Positions 18,571 through 28,230 are shown, counted from the stretch's first letter. The stretch: 64,000 nucleotides of DNA from JBAOHV01 sp037045265 (GCA_037045265.1 JBAOHV010000002.1:62001-126000), one strand, 5' to 3'. Made by a program: numbers and translations. The notes: generated from the sequence alone by a model not told the origin.

Positions 18571-19410
18571 ATGACCGACCGCAATCGACGCTACGAGAAC
18601 AAGGTGGTGTTCATAACCGGTGCGGCCAGGGGGCAGGGTCGCGAGCATGCCGTGCGCTTCGCAGCCGAGGGGGCCAAGGTGATCGGTGTCGACATCTGTG
18701 AGGACCTCCCCGACTGCTACTACCCGCTGGCGACCGAGGAGGACCTGGCCGAGACGGTCCGCCTGGTCGAGGCCGCCGGTGGCGCCATGCACGCGGCCAA
18801 GGGCGACGTGCGGGACCTGGCCCGGTTGCGGGAGGTGGTGCGCGAAGGAGTCGACAGGTTCGGTCGCCTGGATGTCATCGTCGCAAACGCCGGTATCTAC
18901 TCACCCAGTCCGACGCAGTTCCTGACCTCGGAGCAGTGGGACGAGACGATCGGCGTGAACCTGACGGGCGTGTTCAACGCGGTGCGTGCCGGAATGCGCC
19001 GCATGATCGAGCAGAACGAGGGTGGTGCGATCGTCATCACGTCGTCGACCGCTGGCCTGAAGGGCTTCTACGGATGTCCCGCCTACAACGCCGCCAAGCA
19101 CGGGGTCGTCGGTTTCATGCGCAGCCTGGCCCTGGAGCTCGCTCCCAACCAGATCCGGGTCAACACCGTGCACCCGACTTCGGTCGGAACGCCGATGATC
19201 CTCAACGACAGCTTCCCCAAGCTGGTCTCACCCGACCCCGACGCCGGCTTCGACCAGGCGGCCGAGTTCCTGCGTCCCCAGCAGCCCATGGACATCGCAT
19301 GGCTCCAGCCGGGGGACATCTCCGACGCCGTCCTGTGGCTCTGCTCCGAAGAGGCCCGCTGGGTCACCGGTGTGACCCTGCCGGTCGACGCGGGGGCTCT
19401 TCTGAAGTAG
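18571..19410 (+). CDS. mycofactocin-type SDR family oxidoreductase, 279 aa
   Basis: NAD-dependent short-chain dehydrogenase. The nucleotide loop TGAARGQGREHAVRFAAEGA and the long insert after strand 2 (DICEDLPDCYYPLA) are characteristic of the mycofactocin-coupled subfamily, whose NAD cofactor stays bound and is reoxidised by mycofactocin. Catalytic residues are Ser in VITSSTAG and Tyr/Lys in YNAAKHG. The C-terminus (GVTLPVDAGALLK) is typical. GGGGGAAAC precedes the ATG. The mycofactocin biosynthesis genes are not in this window. Its alcohol substrate is unknown. Confidence 0.88.
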   Translation: MTDRNRRYENKVVFITGAARGQGREHAVRFAAEGAKVIGVDICEDLPDCYYPLATEEDLAETVRLVEAAGGAMHAAKGDVRDLARLREVVREGVDRFGRLDVIVANAGIYSPSPTQFLTSEQWDETIGVNLTGVFNAVRAGMRRMIEQNEGGAIVITSSTAGLKGFYGCPAYNAAKHGVVGFMRSLALELAPNQIRVNTVHPTSVGTPMILNDSFPKLVSPDPDAGFDQAAEFLRPQQPMDIAWLQPGDISDAVLWLCSEEARWVTGVTLPVDAGALLK

Positions 19411-19416
19411 CAGACG

Positions 19417-20478
19417 TCACCGGAGCGCCACATAGCCGGGCACCCGCTCGTGTGGGGTGTCCAGGTACACCTTCGCCTCTGGAGGGCCACCGAAGCGGCC
19501 GTGGCTCCAGCGCACCTCGACGTGTCCACGTACGGATCGGTCGTCCCCGGTGGACCTGTCGGTCACCACTGCCGACCACTCGACGGTCGCTTGGCCACCA
19601 GTGCCTGCCAGCAGGTCGAGTCGGTGCACCTTGTGTGCCCGGGTGAAGTCCCAGGGTGTGTCGACCCGCAGCCTCAGCGAGCCGGCGGCCGACGTCCCGA
19701 GCACGAAGTAGGGCGCCGGGGTGAGCCGCAGAAGCCGCCACAGCATCATCTCGCGGTCCCGTGCCGTACCGAGCCCCTCTGCCCAGCGTCGGGTCGACTC
19801 GCCGGACGTCTGCTCGACCAGCGCGGCGTAGGCGGCCTGGCATCCCTCGTCCCAGTCGCGGGGGATCCGGGCACGCAGCAGCCGTCGCTGGGCGGTGCTC
19901 AGTCTGCCCGCGGCCTCGGGCAGTCCCAGGTCGGCTCCGTATCTCTGGCGGACCAGCCGGTAGAGCTCCTGGTGCTCTCGTGGTGCCACGGCATCGAACC
20001 AGTCACCCTCGTTGCGCCGGGCGAGCGCACCGACGAGGTGGTGGGAGAACAAGGCCCACGGCGAAGCGTTGTGCAGGACCTTGGAGAGGTACTTGCAGCT
20101 CACGAGGTACACGTGGTCCACACGAAGATCGGAAGGCACCGACGTGTCGCCCGGGTCGCGGTGGCCTCCCTTCCACTCGATCACGATCGGACGGCGGCCG
20201 CGTAGTCCGTCGCGTGCCGCCAGGAAGGCCCGTCCGTTGTTCCATGCGGCCAGGAAGTCACGGTCGTGGGCACGGTCGTGGCGGGCCCCTGCCAACCGTT
20301 CCCAGGTGGGGTCGTCGACGCCGACGAGCTCGCAGGGGCGTGCCGACATCGCGTCGTCGAGCGTCTCTGCGCCGAGCATCGCGAGCCCGGTGACGATCTC
20401 GGTTATCTCGGTACGCAGTGCGGGCACGTCGTATTGTCGCGGACCCGTGGAAGCGCTCGTGTCCGCAGTGGTCCTCAT
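19417..20478 (-). CDS. unknown protein, possible PD-(D/E)xK-like nuclease fold, 353 aa
   Basis: I do not recognise the family. A soluble protein without signal or membrane helix. The segment PIVIEWKGGHRDPG followed by RVDHVYLVSCKYLSKVLHN has acidic and lysine residues in the spacing seen in restriction-endonuclease-like folds, but this is a weak pattern match. The C-terminal third (about 240-353) is rich in beta strand (VLGTSAAGSLRLRVDTPWDF, GHVEVRWSHGRFGGPPEAKV). The start region overlaps the divergent gene at 20447 by 32 bp, so a shorter N-terminus is possible. It stands alone between an SDR and a small membrane protein, with no methylase or helicase near. Confidence 0.6.
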   Translation of the reverse strand: MRTTADTSASTGPRQYDVPALRTEITEIVTGLAMLGAETLDDAMSARPCELVGVDDPTWERLAGARHDRAHDRDFLAAWNNGRAFLAARDGLRGRRPIVIEWKGGHRDPGDTSVPSDLRVDHVYLVSCKYLSKVLHNASPWALFSHHLVGALARRNEGDWFDAVAPREHQELYRLVRQRYGADLGLPEAAGRLSTAQRRLLRARIPRDWDEGCQAAYAALVEQTSGESTRRWAEGLGTARDREMMLWRLLRLTPAPYFVLGTSAAGSLRLRVDTPWDFTRAHKVHRLDLLAGTGGQATVEWSAVVTDRSTGDDRSVRGHVEVRWSHGRFGGPPEAKVYLDTPHERVPGYVALR

Positions 20479-20755
20479 CCTGGCAGGGGCGGCGTTGTTG
20501 TGGCAGGCGTGGGTCGGGTCGCAACGGCCGGTCAGTCACCGCGCTGCACGCCGAGCAGCGGCCGGTCCGCTCGGCGTCGGCGGTGGAGTCGTGCTCACCT
20601 GCGGGGTCGCCGTCGCGTTCACAGGGATGGACGCGATCGGTGTGGGGCTTGTAGTCGTCGCGCTGGTGGCGCTGGCGGCCTCGCTAGCGGTCGCTGCGGT
20701 CGCGGCGCGACGTGCGGTGCGGGTCAGCCCCGGCCCAGGATCCGATCCACGCTGA
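20447..20755 (+). CDS. small membrane protein, 102 aa
   Basis: Three hydrophobic stretches (LVSAVVLILAGAALLWQAW, then two after residue 40 such as GVGLVVVALVALAASLAVA) separated by a short arginine-rich loop, so a small integral membrane protein. No known domain is visible. The GTG start at 20447 overlaps the start region of the divergent gene; its 3' end overlaps the convergent PPOX gene by 32 bp. No function can be given. Confidence 0.5.
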   Translation: MEALVSAVVLILAGAALLWQAWVGSQRPVSHRAARRAAAGPLGVGGGVVLTCGVAVAFTGMDAIGVGLVVVALVALAASLAVAAVAARRAVRVSPGPGSDPR

Positions 20756-21113
20756 TCTCGAGCGCAACCCGGTCCGGCCGCTCGGATGGCTCGCGGTAGC
20801 GCTCGGCGTAGCCGGCAACCGCCGCCGCCACCCGGGCAGGGTCGGTGGTCGCGCTGATCTCACCCTCGAGTGTGATCCACCGGCCTCCGTCGACCTGGCT
20901 CACGGCACCACGTCCACCGCGTCGGGCGTTGAGCACCTTCTGGGATCCCTCGAACGAGATGATCCTCACCAGCCGTTCGGAGGCGTCGAAGGAGAACCCG
21001 ACCGGAACGACGTGCGGCGATCCGTCGGCGTGCAGAGTGGTGAGCGTTGCCAGGTGGTGCTCGGAGAGGAACTCGACGGTGGCGCTCGGCAACGATGCAG
21101 GGTCCAGGGACAC
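20724..21113 (-). CDS. PPOX-class (F420/FMN-binding) split-barrel protein, 129 aa
   Basis: A pyridoxamine-5'-phosphate-oxidase-like split barrel of the F420-type class: SATVEFLSEHHLATLTTLHA, SPHVVPVGFSFD, RGGRGAVSQVDGGRWITLEG and ALEISVDRILGRG are its usual elements. The sequence as given is open from here into the upstream permease, making one 1021-aa frame. However, a GTG at 21113 with AAGGGAG about 6 nt before it, and a TGA in another frame at 21125-21127, mark a normal gene boundary. I therefore treat it as a separate gene joined to the permease by an indel. Likely role: F420-dependent reductase or flavin-binding protein; substrate unknown. Confidence 0.75.
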   Translation of the reverse strand: MSLDPASLPSATVEFLSEHHLATLTTLHADGSPHVVPVGFSFDASERLVRIISFEGSQKVLNARRGGRGAVSQVDGGRWITLEGEISATTDPARVAAAVAGYAERYREPSERPDRVALEISVDRILGRG

Positions 21114-21124
21114 GACGTCTCCCT

Positions 21125-23789
21125 TCAGGTGGACGCGTATCGCGTCGAGAACGTCCATCTTCGCTGCTCGACGTGCGGGTAGCCAGGCGGCGAGCAGGCC
21201 GGCGACCGCGGCGGCCACGGCGATGGCGATCAGATGGACGACCGGTAGGTCGTAGCGGAACAGATCGTCGAACTGCTTTGACAACGGAATGGTGAGTGCC
21301 AGTGAGAAGAGGATGCCTATGGCCAGGCCGATGAGCGTGCCGAAGATGGCGATGATCGCAGCTTCGACACGCACCATCTGTCGAAGCTGGCGTCTTGACA
21401 TGCCGACCGCACGCAGGAGCCCGAGCTCCCGTGTGCGCTCGAGGATCGACAGCGACAGCGTGTTGGCGATCCCGATGAGAGCTATCACGATCGCCAGTCC
21501 CAACAGCGCGTAGACGATGGCCAGGAACGTGTCGACGGGAGCAGTCTGCGCGGCGCTGAACTCCGCCAGGTCCTGGACCGCGACAGCGGGGTTGTCCTCG
21601 ACCATCCTCACCAGTTCCTTGCCCAGCCGATCAACGTCGGCGCCGTCGGCGGCCTTCACGTAGATGTAGGCGTCCGCGTTGAACATCGGCAGCTGGGTGG
21701 CGGCGAACGTCTCCATCGGGAGGTAGATGTCGCCCTGGCCCAGCGATCTGCCCACCAGCATCGCGACGGTGAGCTCGGTCTCGCCGGTCGCGGCGAACTG
21801 CACAGGGATCTCGTCGCCGATCCTCCAGCCGCGCTCCTCGGCGTAGGCCTCGGTGACGGCCATCGTGTTCTCCACCAGGTCCTCGGGCGATCCGTGGAGC
21901 TCGCCGCCGTCGATGACCTGGAACCATGTCGAGGGGTCGATGCCGAGCACGAAGGTGGACTCGCCCGCCGGCGCATCCGACTCCGCCCCGGTCTGACCCT
22001 CGAGAGTCGTAGTGGTGTTGGATGACGCCTTCGCCCGGGCCTTCTCGTCGAGGATGGTCATGGGGCCGAACCGCATGGCGCTAGCCACCGCGACGTCGTC
22101 CATCTCGGCGATCCGGGGTTGCAGTGAAGCCGGTATGGCTCCCAGCGAGGTGACCGACGACGTCGCCACGATGTAGTCGGCCTTCACCGAGGACGAGATG
22201 GTGGCGTCAGCGGTCGCCTTGAGAGAAGCGGCCAGGATCGCGATCACGACGACCAGGGTCACGCCGATCGTCAGCGCGGCAGCCGTGGCGGCGGTACGTC
22301 GAGGGTTGCGTGCCGCGTTCTCGCCGGCGAGGCGGGTTGGTAGTCCGCCGCGCAGCGAGAAGATCCTGGCCAGCGGCCGGCTGGCCGGAGCGGCCAGCGA
22401 CGGTCCGAGCACCACTGCCACAGAGAGGAGCACGACTGCGGCGCCGAGCCCCACCGGCACCAGTGAGTTGATCGAGCCCAACCAGTCGGGATCGACGAGG
22501 CCGAGGGCGATGAGTGCAATGCCGACGACGACCAGCAGTGCGCCCCAGATGCGTCGTGACCCCGACATGTCGCTGCGATCGATCGCAGCTTCTGACAGCG
22601 CGGCGACAGGAGGGACCTTGGACGAACGCAACGCCGGCACGTACGCCGAGAGCACGGTCACCACGACACCGACGGTGAGGGCGACCACGGCTGCGCCGAC
22701 GGTCAGCGGCGGGACCCCGCTGGCGACGGTGAATGCCTGGGCCACGAGCTTCAGCAGCAACGCCGCGAGCAGGGTTCCGAGCGCCAGACCGACCAGGGCG
22801 GCGACCAGGCCGACCACCAGGGCTTCGAGCATCGTCGCTGCCAGCACCTGGCGGCGCCGGGCGCCGATCGCTCGCAGCAGGGCGGTCTCGCGGGTTCGCT
22901 GGGCGACCAGGATCGAGAAGGTGTTGTAGATGATGAAGACGGCGACGAAGAGGGCTATGTAGCCGAACACGCTGACGAAGATGTTGAGGAAGTCGACGAA
23001 CTGACCTATGGCTGCAGCGGTCTCCTCGACGAAAGCATCGCCCGTCAGGACCTGCTCGGCGGGCAGAGCGAACGCGATCTGCTCGGCGAGCTCCTGTTGG
23101 GAGACACCTGCGTCGGCACCGACGGCCACGAAGTTGTACGCGTCGGGTTGGTCGACGAGTCGCATGGCGGTGGCGGTGGTGAAGAACATCGGACGAGCGC
23201 CCGATGACTTGGTGCCGTCGTCGCCGAGCCCGACGATCCCGACGAGGGTGAACTGCTCGCGCCCATCCTGCTGGTTGACCAGCGTGACGGTGTCTCCCGG
23301 GGCGACCCCGATCGCATCTGCGGTGCTGAAGTCGAGCACGACCTCGTCGTCAGCGGTCGGCTCATGTCCCTCGACCAGGATCCCCGTGCGCAGTTCCTCG
23401 TCGTCGATCCAGTTGTAGACGATCGTCGGAGGGCCGAACCCGGAGGCCCCGTAGATCTTGCCGTCGGAGTCGACGATCTGTGGTCCGGTGGACTCGACGA
23501 AGCCTTCGGCGACACGGACTCCGTCGACCGCCGCGACCTGCTCCACGAGCGATACCGGTACCGTGTCGCGGACGGGTTGACCGAAGGCCGTCTCCTGGCT
23601 CTTCGGTGAACGCACGATCGCGTCGATCCCCTGGTAGACGTCACCGATGAGGTCATCGATGGAGTCCCGTAGCGACGCCGAGAGCAGCTGGGTGCCGGTC
23701 AGGAAGGCGATGCCCAGCGCAATGGCGATGCCGGTGGTGACCAGTCGGCGTTTGCGTGCCAGGAGGTCCTTGAGCGTGACCCTCAGCAT
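21125..23789 (-). CDS. FtsX-domain ABC transporter permease (MacB/LolE-like), about 887 aa
   Basis: Membrane permease of a MacB/LolCDE-type exporter. It has an N-terminal helix (RLVTTGIAIALGIAFLTGTQ), a large outside domain, an FtsX helix bundle near 270-400, two central helices, a second outside domain and a second FtsX bundle (ALLGLAIVIALIGIANTLSLS) near 760-880. The end of the last helix (AAWLPARRAAKMDVLDAIR) is where such permeases normally stop; TGA at 21125-21127 would end it after a one-base correction, otherwise the frame runs into the PPOX gene. The ATG at 23789 lies 6 bp after the ATPase stop, so the two form an operon. Likely exports a lipoprotein, peptide or lipid. Confidence 0.85.
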
Positions 23790-23795
23790 CGTCGC

Positions 23796-24552
23796 TCAAT
23801 CGCCGAGCTGCTTCATGAGATCGAGGACCCGCGCCGCGGTGGGCTCGATCATCTCGTCGACGGATCTGCCCGTCGGCGAGGAACACCACCCGATCGGCGT
23901 GCGCCGCGGCGGACGGGTCGTGGGTGACCATGACGATCGTCTGTCCGAGGTGGTCCACGGCGTGGCGCATGAAGTCGAGCAGGTCGGCACCGGAGCGCGA
24001 GTCGAGGTTGCCGGTCGGCTCGTCGGCGAAGACGATCTCGGGGCGGCTGGCGAGTGCCCGGGCGACGGCGACGCGCTGTTGCTGGCCGCCGGAGAGCTCG
24101 GCTCGGTCGGTGTCCGAGCCGGTCGCGCGCAGACCGACGGTGTCGATCACCTGGTCGACCCAGTCCTGGTCGGGTCGACGCCCTGCCAGGTCCATCGGCA
24201 GGGTGATGTTCTCGATCGCGGAGAGGGTCGGGATCAGGTTGAACGCCTGGAAGACGAACCCGATGCGGTCACGGCGAAGTTCGGTCAGCTGCGACTCCGA
24301 CAGCGTGTCGAGGTCGGTGTCGCCTATGAACACCCTCCCGTCGGACAGCTCGTCGAGTCCCGCGAGGCAGTGCATGAGGGTCGACTTGCCCGACCCGGAG
24401 GGACCCATGATCGCGGTGAACCGACTGCGCTCGAACGAGACGGTCACCCCGTCGAGTGCTCGTATCTCGGTGTCGCCCTCGCCGTAGAGCTTGACGGCGT
24501 CGATGGCGCCCGCCGCTGCGGTCTGGAGCATCGTCTGGGCAGCGCCGCTCAT
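23796..24552 (-). CDS. ABC transporter ATPase (LolD/MacB type), frameshifted near its 3' end
   Basis: The ATPase of the exporter whose permease follows. Walker A is IMGPSGSGKSTLMHCLAG, the Q-loop FVFQAFNLIPTLSA, the signature LSGGQQQRVAVARAL, Walker B EIVFADEPTGNLDS and the H-loop VMVTHDPSAA. After VVFLADGQ the frame given runs into unrelated sequence, while the usual end (SVDEMIEPTAARVLDLMKQL) continues in the next frame and stops at 23796, so one base too many is present near 23866. Start ATG 24552. The gene is 11 bp downstream of the glycosyltransferase stop. Confidence 0.88.
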
Positions 24553-24562
24553 CCGGCTGACT

Positions 24563-25442
24563 CTAGTTGGCTGGTTCGGTCCAGACCCGGGAGGCCAGCG
24601 ACGGCACACAGGACACGGCCCAGCGGGCCCAGAGCTTCGCCTCGTCCGGAGCGATGCCGCGCGCCAGGCGGAACAGCCGCCGGGCCTCGTCGTGATCGCC
24701 GAGGCGCACCGCGGCGATGGCGCCGGCGGTCGCGCTGCGGACCATCAGAGCGGCGTCGGGGATCGGCGTTCGCGCCATCGCGTCGAGGGATTGCAGCGCC
24801 CAGCGCAACCGGAGCGGGTCACCGCTCGGTGGCTCCTCGCCCGAGGGTTCGTTCCAGCGTACGAGCGGCTCCGGCGTGGCGACGACGACCCGGCCATCGG
24901 CCGTTGCGAGCGCTTCGAGCTCGGATCCGAGTGCGGCCAGGTCGCCGCCTCCGGCCAGAACGTCGTGTGCCGGATCGCTGTGCATGAGCGCGCGGCGGGC
25001 TACGAACGAGCCGCTGCGGTAGCAGCCGTGTTCGATGCGGGTGGTCGAGCCGTCGACGTGGGTCTGCTCGCCTCCGCAGCTGACGAGCACGGCGCCAGTG
25101 GCTTCCGCGATCCGACCGAGGCGGGCCAGCCATCCGGGTGAGACCTCGTCGTCGGGGTCCAACACCGACACCCATCGTCCGAGTGCGGCCTCGATGCCGA
25201 CGCGGCGCGCCTTCTGCGACGTCGGTGCTCTCGGCGAGGCCGGCGTTGCCGGTGAGCACGCGGACCCTGCGATCGGCCACGGACCGGGCTGCTTCGACGC
25301 TGTCGTCGTTGGACGCGGCATCGACTACGACGACCTCGACAGCGGCGAGTGTCTGCGCGAGCACGTCGGACACGGCGCGGCCGACGACTTCTGCCCGGTT
25401 ACGAACGGGTATCACCACACTGAAGCGTGGATGCACGACCAC
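24563..25442 (-). CDS. family 2 glycosyltransferase, one frameshift
   Basis: GT-A-fold glycosyltransferase. The N-terminus (FSVVIPVRNRAEVVGRAVSD, VVVVDAASNDDS) binds the nucleotide, and the DxD-like motif is VSVLDPDDEVSPGWL. The first part is in one frame and the rest (KARRVGIEAALGRWV onward) in another; removing one base near 25223 joins them as AESPTSQKARRVG, a normal GT2 transition. The C-terminal about 100 residues are helical. Start is a GTG (25442 or 25436). It stands next to a membrane glycosyltransferase, so both may act on cell-surface glycans. Confidence 0.82.
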
Positions 25443-25490
25443 CAGTGAAGATCATCCGCCGCTCGATGTGGCGGATATCACCGCTGGAAG

Positions 25491-27014
25491 TCAGTTCGAG
25501 CGGGCGTGCATCAGGTATGTGGAGACGTCCCCTTCGCTCGACACGGGCTCGAGCTCGAGCCGTTCGTGGAGCTGCTCGAGCGTGTAGAGGTGTCCGTAGG
25601 TCGGTGGCTCGTCGATCCAGACGAGACACGAGGGTGTTGCATCGAGGGTGGCGGTGATCCGCTCCAGGTCGCCGATCCGTCGCGTCGATTCGAGCGCCGT
25701 GCGGCGGGGGCTCCACAGCGACTCATAGCTGGGATAGAGGGCGTTGGGCAGGTTCGAGTACAGCCTGCAGTCGGCCGGGAGGGCTGCGATCGCCTCGTTC
25801 CCGCGCACGACTGCGAAGACGTCGGACTCGTAGTTGCCGACGAAGTACGGGTGACCTGCCGCGAACGCGACCATGCCGATCAGCCCGACCGTGACGTTGG
25901 CGACAGCCCAGATCCGGGCGATCAGCACCCCCGGGCGCCCGACCCGATCGAGCAAGGCCAGCGCACATACGACCAGCGGCAGGTAAGCGGGGAACAACAG
26001 CCGGGTGTCGAGCTGGTTGAGAGCCGTGGTCGTACGGACGTACAGCATGTAGAGCAGGTAGCTGCCGGCGAACAACAGCACGAGCCCGAGAGGTCGCGCG
26101 GCGAACGACCACAGTCTCGCCAGGACCGGACCGGGTGTGGAGCGGAGCACCCTCCAGGTGACGACTGCGGCCGCTGCGAACACGACGATGCCGACCACCG
26201 CCCATATCTTCACGAGGCCGTTCCCCGGCCCCGGCAAGAGGAAACGTCCGAGCGTGGCGGCCACGTCCATGGCGTTGTCGATGAGCCCACGCGCCGACGG
26301 ATTCCGCTCGCCGGTGAATGTCCCGTCCATGGCGTGGTTGCGCATCATCCAGCCGATCGGGACCACGGATGCCGCCACCGCGTAGACGGCCACGTCGCGC
26401 ACCCGGCCCTGCCAGCCCCGCTTCGGCCCGATCAGCAGCCAGAGCCCGCCGACCGGGATGAGCACCAGGCCGACGTATCGCAGGCCGAAGCCCAGCCACA
26501 CGAGCAGCGACGCAGCCAGCAACACAGCTACGGAGCCGCTCCGTCGGAATCGCATCAGGGCGGCCATCCACCACAGCGTCACCAGGGCGAAGGCCATGTC
26601 GGTCATGAGCACGTGGCCGAGCCCGACCGTGGCAGGCCCGAGGGCCAGGACGAACGTCCCCGCCATCACGAGTCGCCGGTCGTCCAGCACCATGCGGAGC
26701 AGGTGGTTGCCCGTCAGGACGACGCCGACCGCGACCGCCGCGTTCAGTGCGATCGCGGCTCCCATGGTGTCGAGCGGTGTGAGCAGGGCGACAAGGGCCA
26801 TCAGGGCGGGCCACACGGGTGGCCAGATGGTCACCGGGTCCTCGAGGAAGTACCCGTAGCCGTCGCCGGCGAGCAGCGAGTCCGCTATCGCCCTGTAGCC
26901 GACGCCGTCGTCGCCGGTCGCGATCCCCGAGATGTTCGCGATGAGCACAGCCACGGCGGAGGCGCATGCCAGCACCAGAACGGTCGTGTGATCCCTGCGC
27001 CCCGTCGTCGTCAC
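25491..27014 (-). CDS. multi-pass membrane glycosyltransferase (GT-C/ArnT-like), 507 aa
   Basis: About eleven transmembrane helices and an outside C-terminal domain. The first outside loop has the GT-C acidic motif (GIATGDDGVGYRAIADSLLA) and the second has EDPVTIWPPVWP, in the style of ArnT and dolichyl-phosphate-mannose-type mannosyltransferases that use polyprenyl-phosphate sugars. The C-terminal 100 residues contain CRLYSNLPNALYPSYES, found in related actinobacterial proteins. It is transcribed away from the hairpin at 27063 that ends the peroxiredoxin gene. Donor and acceptor are unknown. Confidence 0.78.
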   Translation of the reverse strand: MTTTGRRDHTTVLVLACASAVAVLIANISGIATGDDGVGYRAIADSLLAGDGYGYFLEDPVTIWPPVWPALMALVALLTPLDTMGAAIALNAAVAVGVVLTGNHLLRMVLDDRRLVMAGTFVLALGPATVGLGHVLMTDMAFALVTLWWMAALMRFRRSGSVAVLLAASLLVWLGFGLRYVGLVLIPVGGLWLLIGPKRGWQGRVRDVAVYAVAASVVPIGWMMRNHAMDGTFTGERNPSARGLIDNAMDVAATLGRFLLPGPGNGLVKIWAVVGIVVFAAAAVVTWRVLRSTPGPVLARLWSFAARPLGLVLLFAGSYLLYMLYVRTTTALNQLDTRLLFPAYLPLVVCALALLDRVGRPGVLIARIWAVANVTVGLIGMVAFAAGHPYFVGNYESDVFAVVRGNEAIAALPADCRLYSNLPNALYPSYESLWSPRRTALESTRRIGDLERITATLDATPSCLVWIDEPPTYGHLYTLEQLHERLELEPVSSEGDVSTYLMHARSN

Positions 27015-27062
27015 GACCGACAGTGTCGGCGCATGCGAGCTCGGTCAACAAGTCCGGACGCG

Positions 27063-27092
27063 ACTGTGGCCCGGCGCGAGCCGGGCCACAGT
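27063..27092 (-). terminator. hairpin with 13-bp perfect stem
   Basis: ACTGTGGCCCGGC and its exact reverse complement enclose a GCGA tetraloop, 20 bp after the peroxiredoxin stop. No T-run follows, as is usual in high-GC actinobacteria. It probably terminates the peroxiredoxin transcript before the membrane glycosyltransferase gene. Confidence 0.75.
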
Positions 27093-27111
27093 GCTTCGCG
27101 ATTCCCGCCGG

Positions 27112-27738
27112 TCAGGGTGCGTCGGCGAAGCGCAGGTAGGGCTTGATCTCCTCGACGTTGGAGAGCTTGGTCCGTGCCTCCTCGGTGGACATCGTCGGTG
27201 GGACGATCACCCTGTCGCCGGGTCGCCAGTCGACCGGTGTGGCGATCGGGTTGGCGTCGGTGGCCTGGAGTGCATCGAGGGCTCGGAGGATCTCGTCGAA
27301 GTTGCGGCCCACGGACTTGGGGTACGTGAGGGTGAGGCGGACCTTGTCTGCCGGGTCGATGATGAACACCGAGCGAACCGTCGAGGTGTCGCCCTCGCCG
27401 GGGTGGATCATGTCGTAGGACTCGGCGATCTTGTGGTCCGGATCGGCCACGATGGGGAAGTTCAGCTCGGTGCCGCCGAACTCGCCGATGTCGGGAGCCC
27501 ACTTGTGGTGGTCGTCGACGGAGTCGACAGACAGTGCGATCGGCTTGGTGTTGCGCTTCTGGAACTCACCGTTCAGCGCTGCGGTGCGGCCGAGCTCGGT
27601 GGTGCAGACGGGGGTGAAGTCGGCCGGGTGGCTGAAGAACACCGACCATGAGCCCTTCTTCCAGTCGTGGAAGGAGACCTCTCCGTCGGTCGTGGCTGCG
27701 GTGAAGTCGGGGGCGACATCGCCAAGGTGCAGTCCCAT
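27112..27738 (-). CDS. 1-Cys peroxiredoxin (Prx6/AhpC-TSA family), 208 aa
   Basis: Thiol peroxidase that reduces hydrogen and lipid peroxides in the cytoplasm. The peroxidatic Cys lies in the motif FSHPADFTPVCTTELGR near residue 45; the partner Arg is in TVRSVFIIDPADKVRL. The long C-terminal arm (TPVDWRPGDRVIVPPT, EEIKPYLRF) defines the Prx6 type, which lacks a fixed resolving Cys. AAAGGA stands 6 nt before the ATG at 27738. It is monocistronic, with a strong hairpin after it and a 168-bp divergent promoter region before it. Confidence 0.93.
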   Translation of the reverse strand: MGLHLGDVAPDFTAATTDGEVSFHDWKKGSWSVFFSHPADFTPVCTTELGRTAALNGEFQKRNTKPIALSVDSVDDHHKWAPDIGEFGGTELNFPIVADPDHKIAESYDMIHPGEGDTSTVRSVFIIDPADKVRLTLTYPKSVGRNFDEILRALDALQATDANPIATPVDWRPGDRVIVPPTMSTEEARTKLSNVEEIKPYLRFADAP

Positions 27739-27834
27739 TGAGCGTCCTTTCGTGTGGGTGTCGAGGAGGGAAGCACGGTAGGTCCCGGGAACATTCCGAC
27801 CGATGTGACATCGCTCACTCTGGGTAGCGATTCG

Positions 27835-27883
27835 TTGACCGTCGTGAGCAGTGCTTGCTAGAGTTAGCGCAACAGCAAGCACT
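27835..27883 (+). promoter_or_regulatory. sigma70-like promoter overlapped by 10-bp inverted repeat
   Basis: TTGACC (27835-27840) and TAGAGT (27859-27864) with an 18-bp spacer form a plausible promoter for the gene at 27907. The arms AGTGCTTGCT (27850-27859) and AGCAAGCACT (27874-27883) are a perfect inverted repeat with a 14-bp spacer covering the -10 region and the expected start of transcription, so a repressor site is likely. Confidence 0.6.
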
Positions 27884-27906
27884 CCCCCCAGGGAAGGACA
27901 ACCGCC

Positions 27907-28230
27907 ATGACCGAAGTACTCGATCGCATGACCGAGATCCAGGAGCAGATCGTCGAGGCGATCGCCGGAACCAAGACCCCGGTGGCCAACGCGGTCTCGA
28001 CCGTCGTCGACTTCGTCGTCGACTACGTCCCCACGGTGCCGGCACTGCCCTTCGCGGAGCAGATCCCCACACCCAAGGACATCATCGACAACCAGGCCAA
28101 GTTCGCGTCGAAGCTGGTGACCACCAACAAGACGGTCGCTCTCGCCGCCGCAAAGGCTGCCCAGCCCCTGACCGACCAGCTCCTCGACCGCTCGCCGATC
28201 AAGGCTGCCAAGGCGGCACCCGCGGCCTGA
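27907..28230 (+). CDS. small helical phasin-like protein, 107 aa
   Basis: Predicted mostly alpha-helical, with an amphipathic N-terminal helix (VLDRMTEIQEQIVEAIAGT), a proline-broken middle (YVPTVPALPFAEQIPTP), and a second helix ending in an Ala/Lys tail (SPIKAAKAAPAA). The pattern resembles phasins and HBHA-like granule- or lipid-binding proteins, but no diagnostic motif is present. GGGAAGGA lies 8 nt before the ATG. It has its own promoter with a palindromic operator and is followed by a strong hairpin, so it is a separately controlled single gene, perhaps tied to storage-lipid metabolism. Confidence 0.65.
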   Translation: MTEVLDRMTEIQEQIVEAIAGTKTPVANAVSTVVDFVVDYVPTVPALPFAEQIPTPKDIIDNQAKFASKLVTTNKTVALAAAKAAQPLTDQLLDRSPIKAAKAAPAA

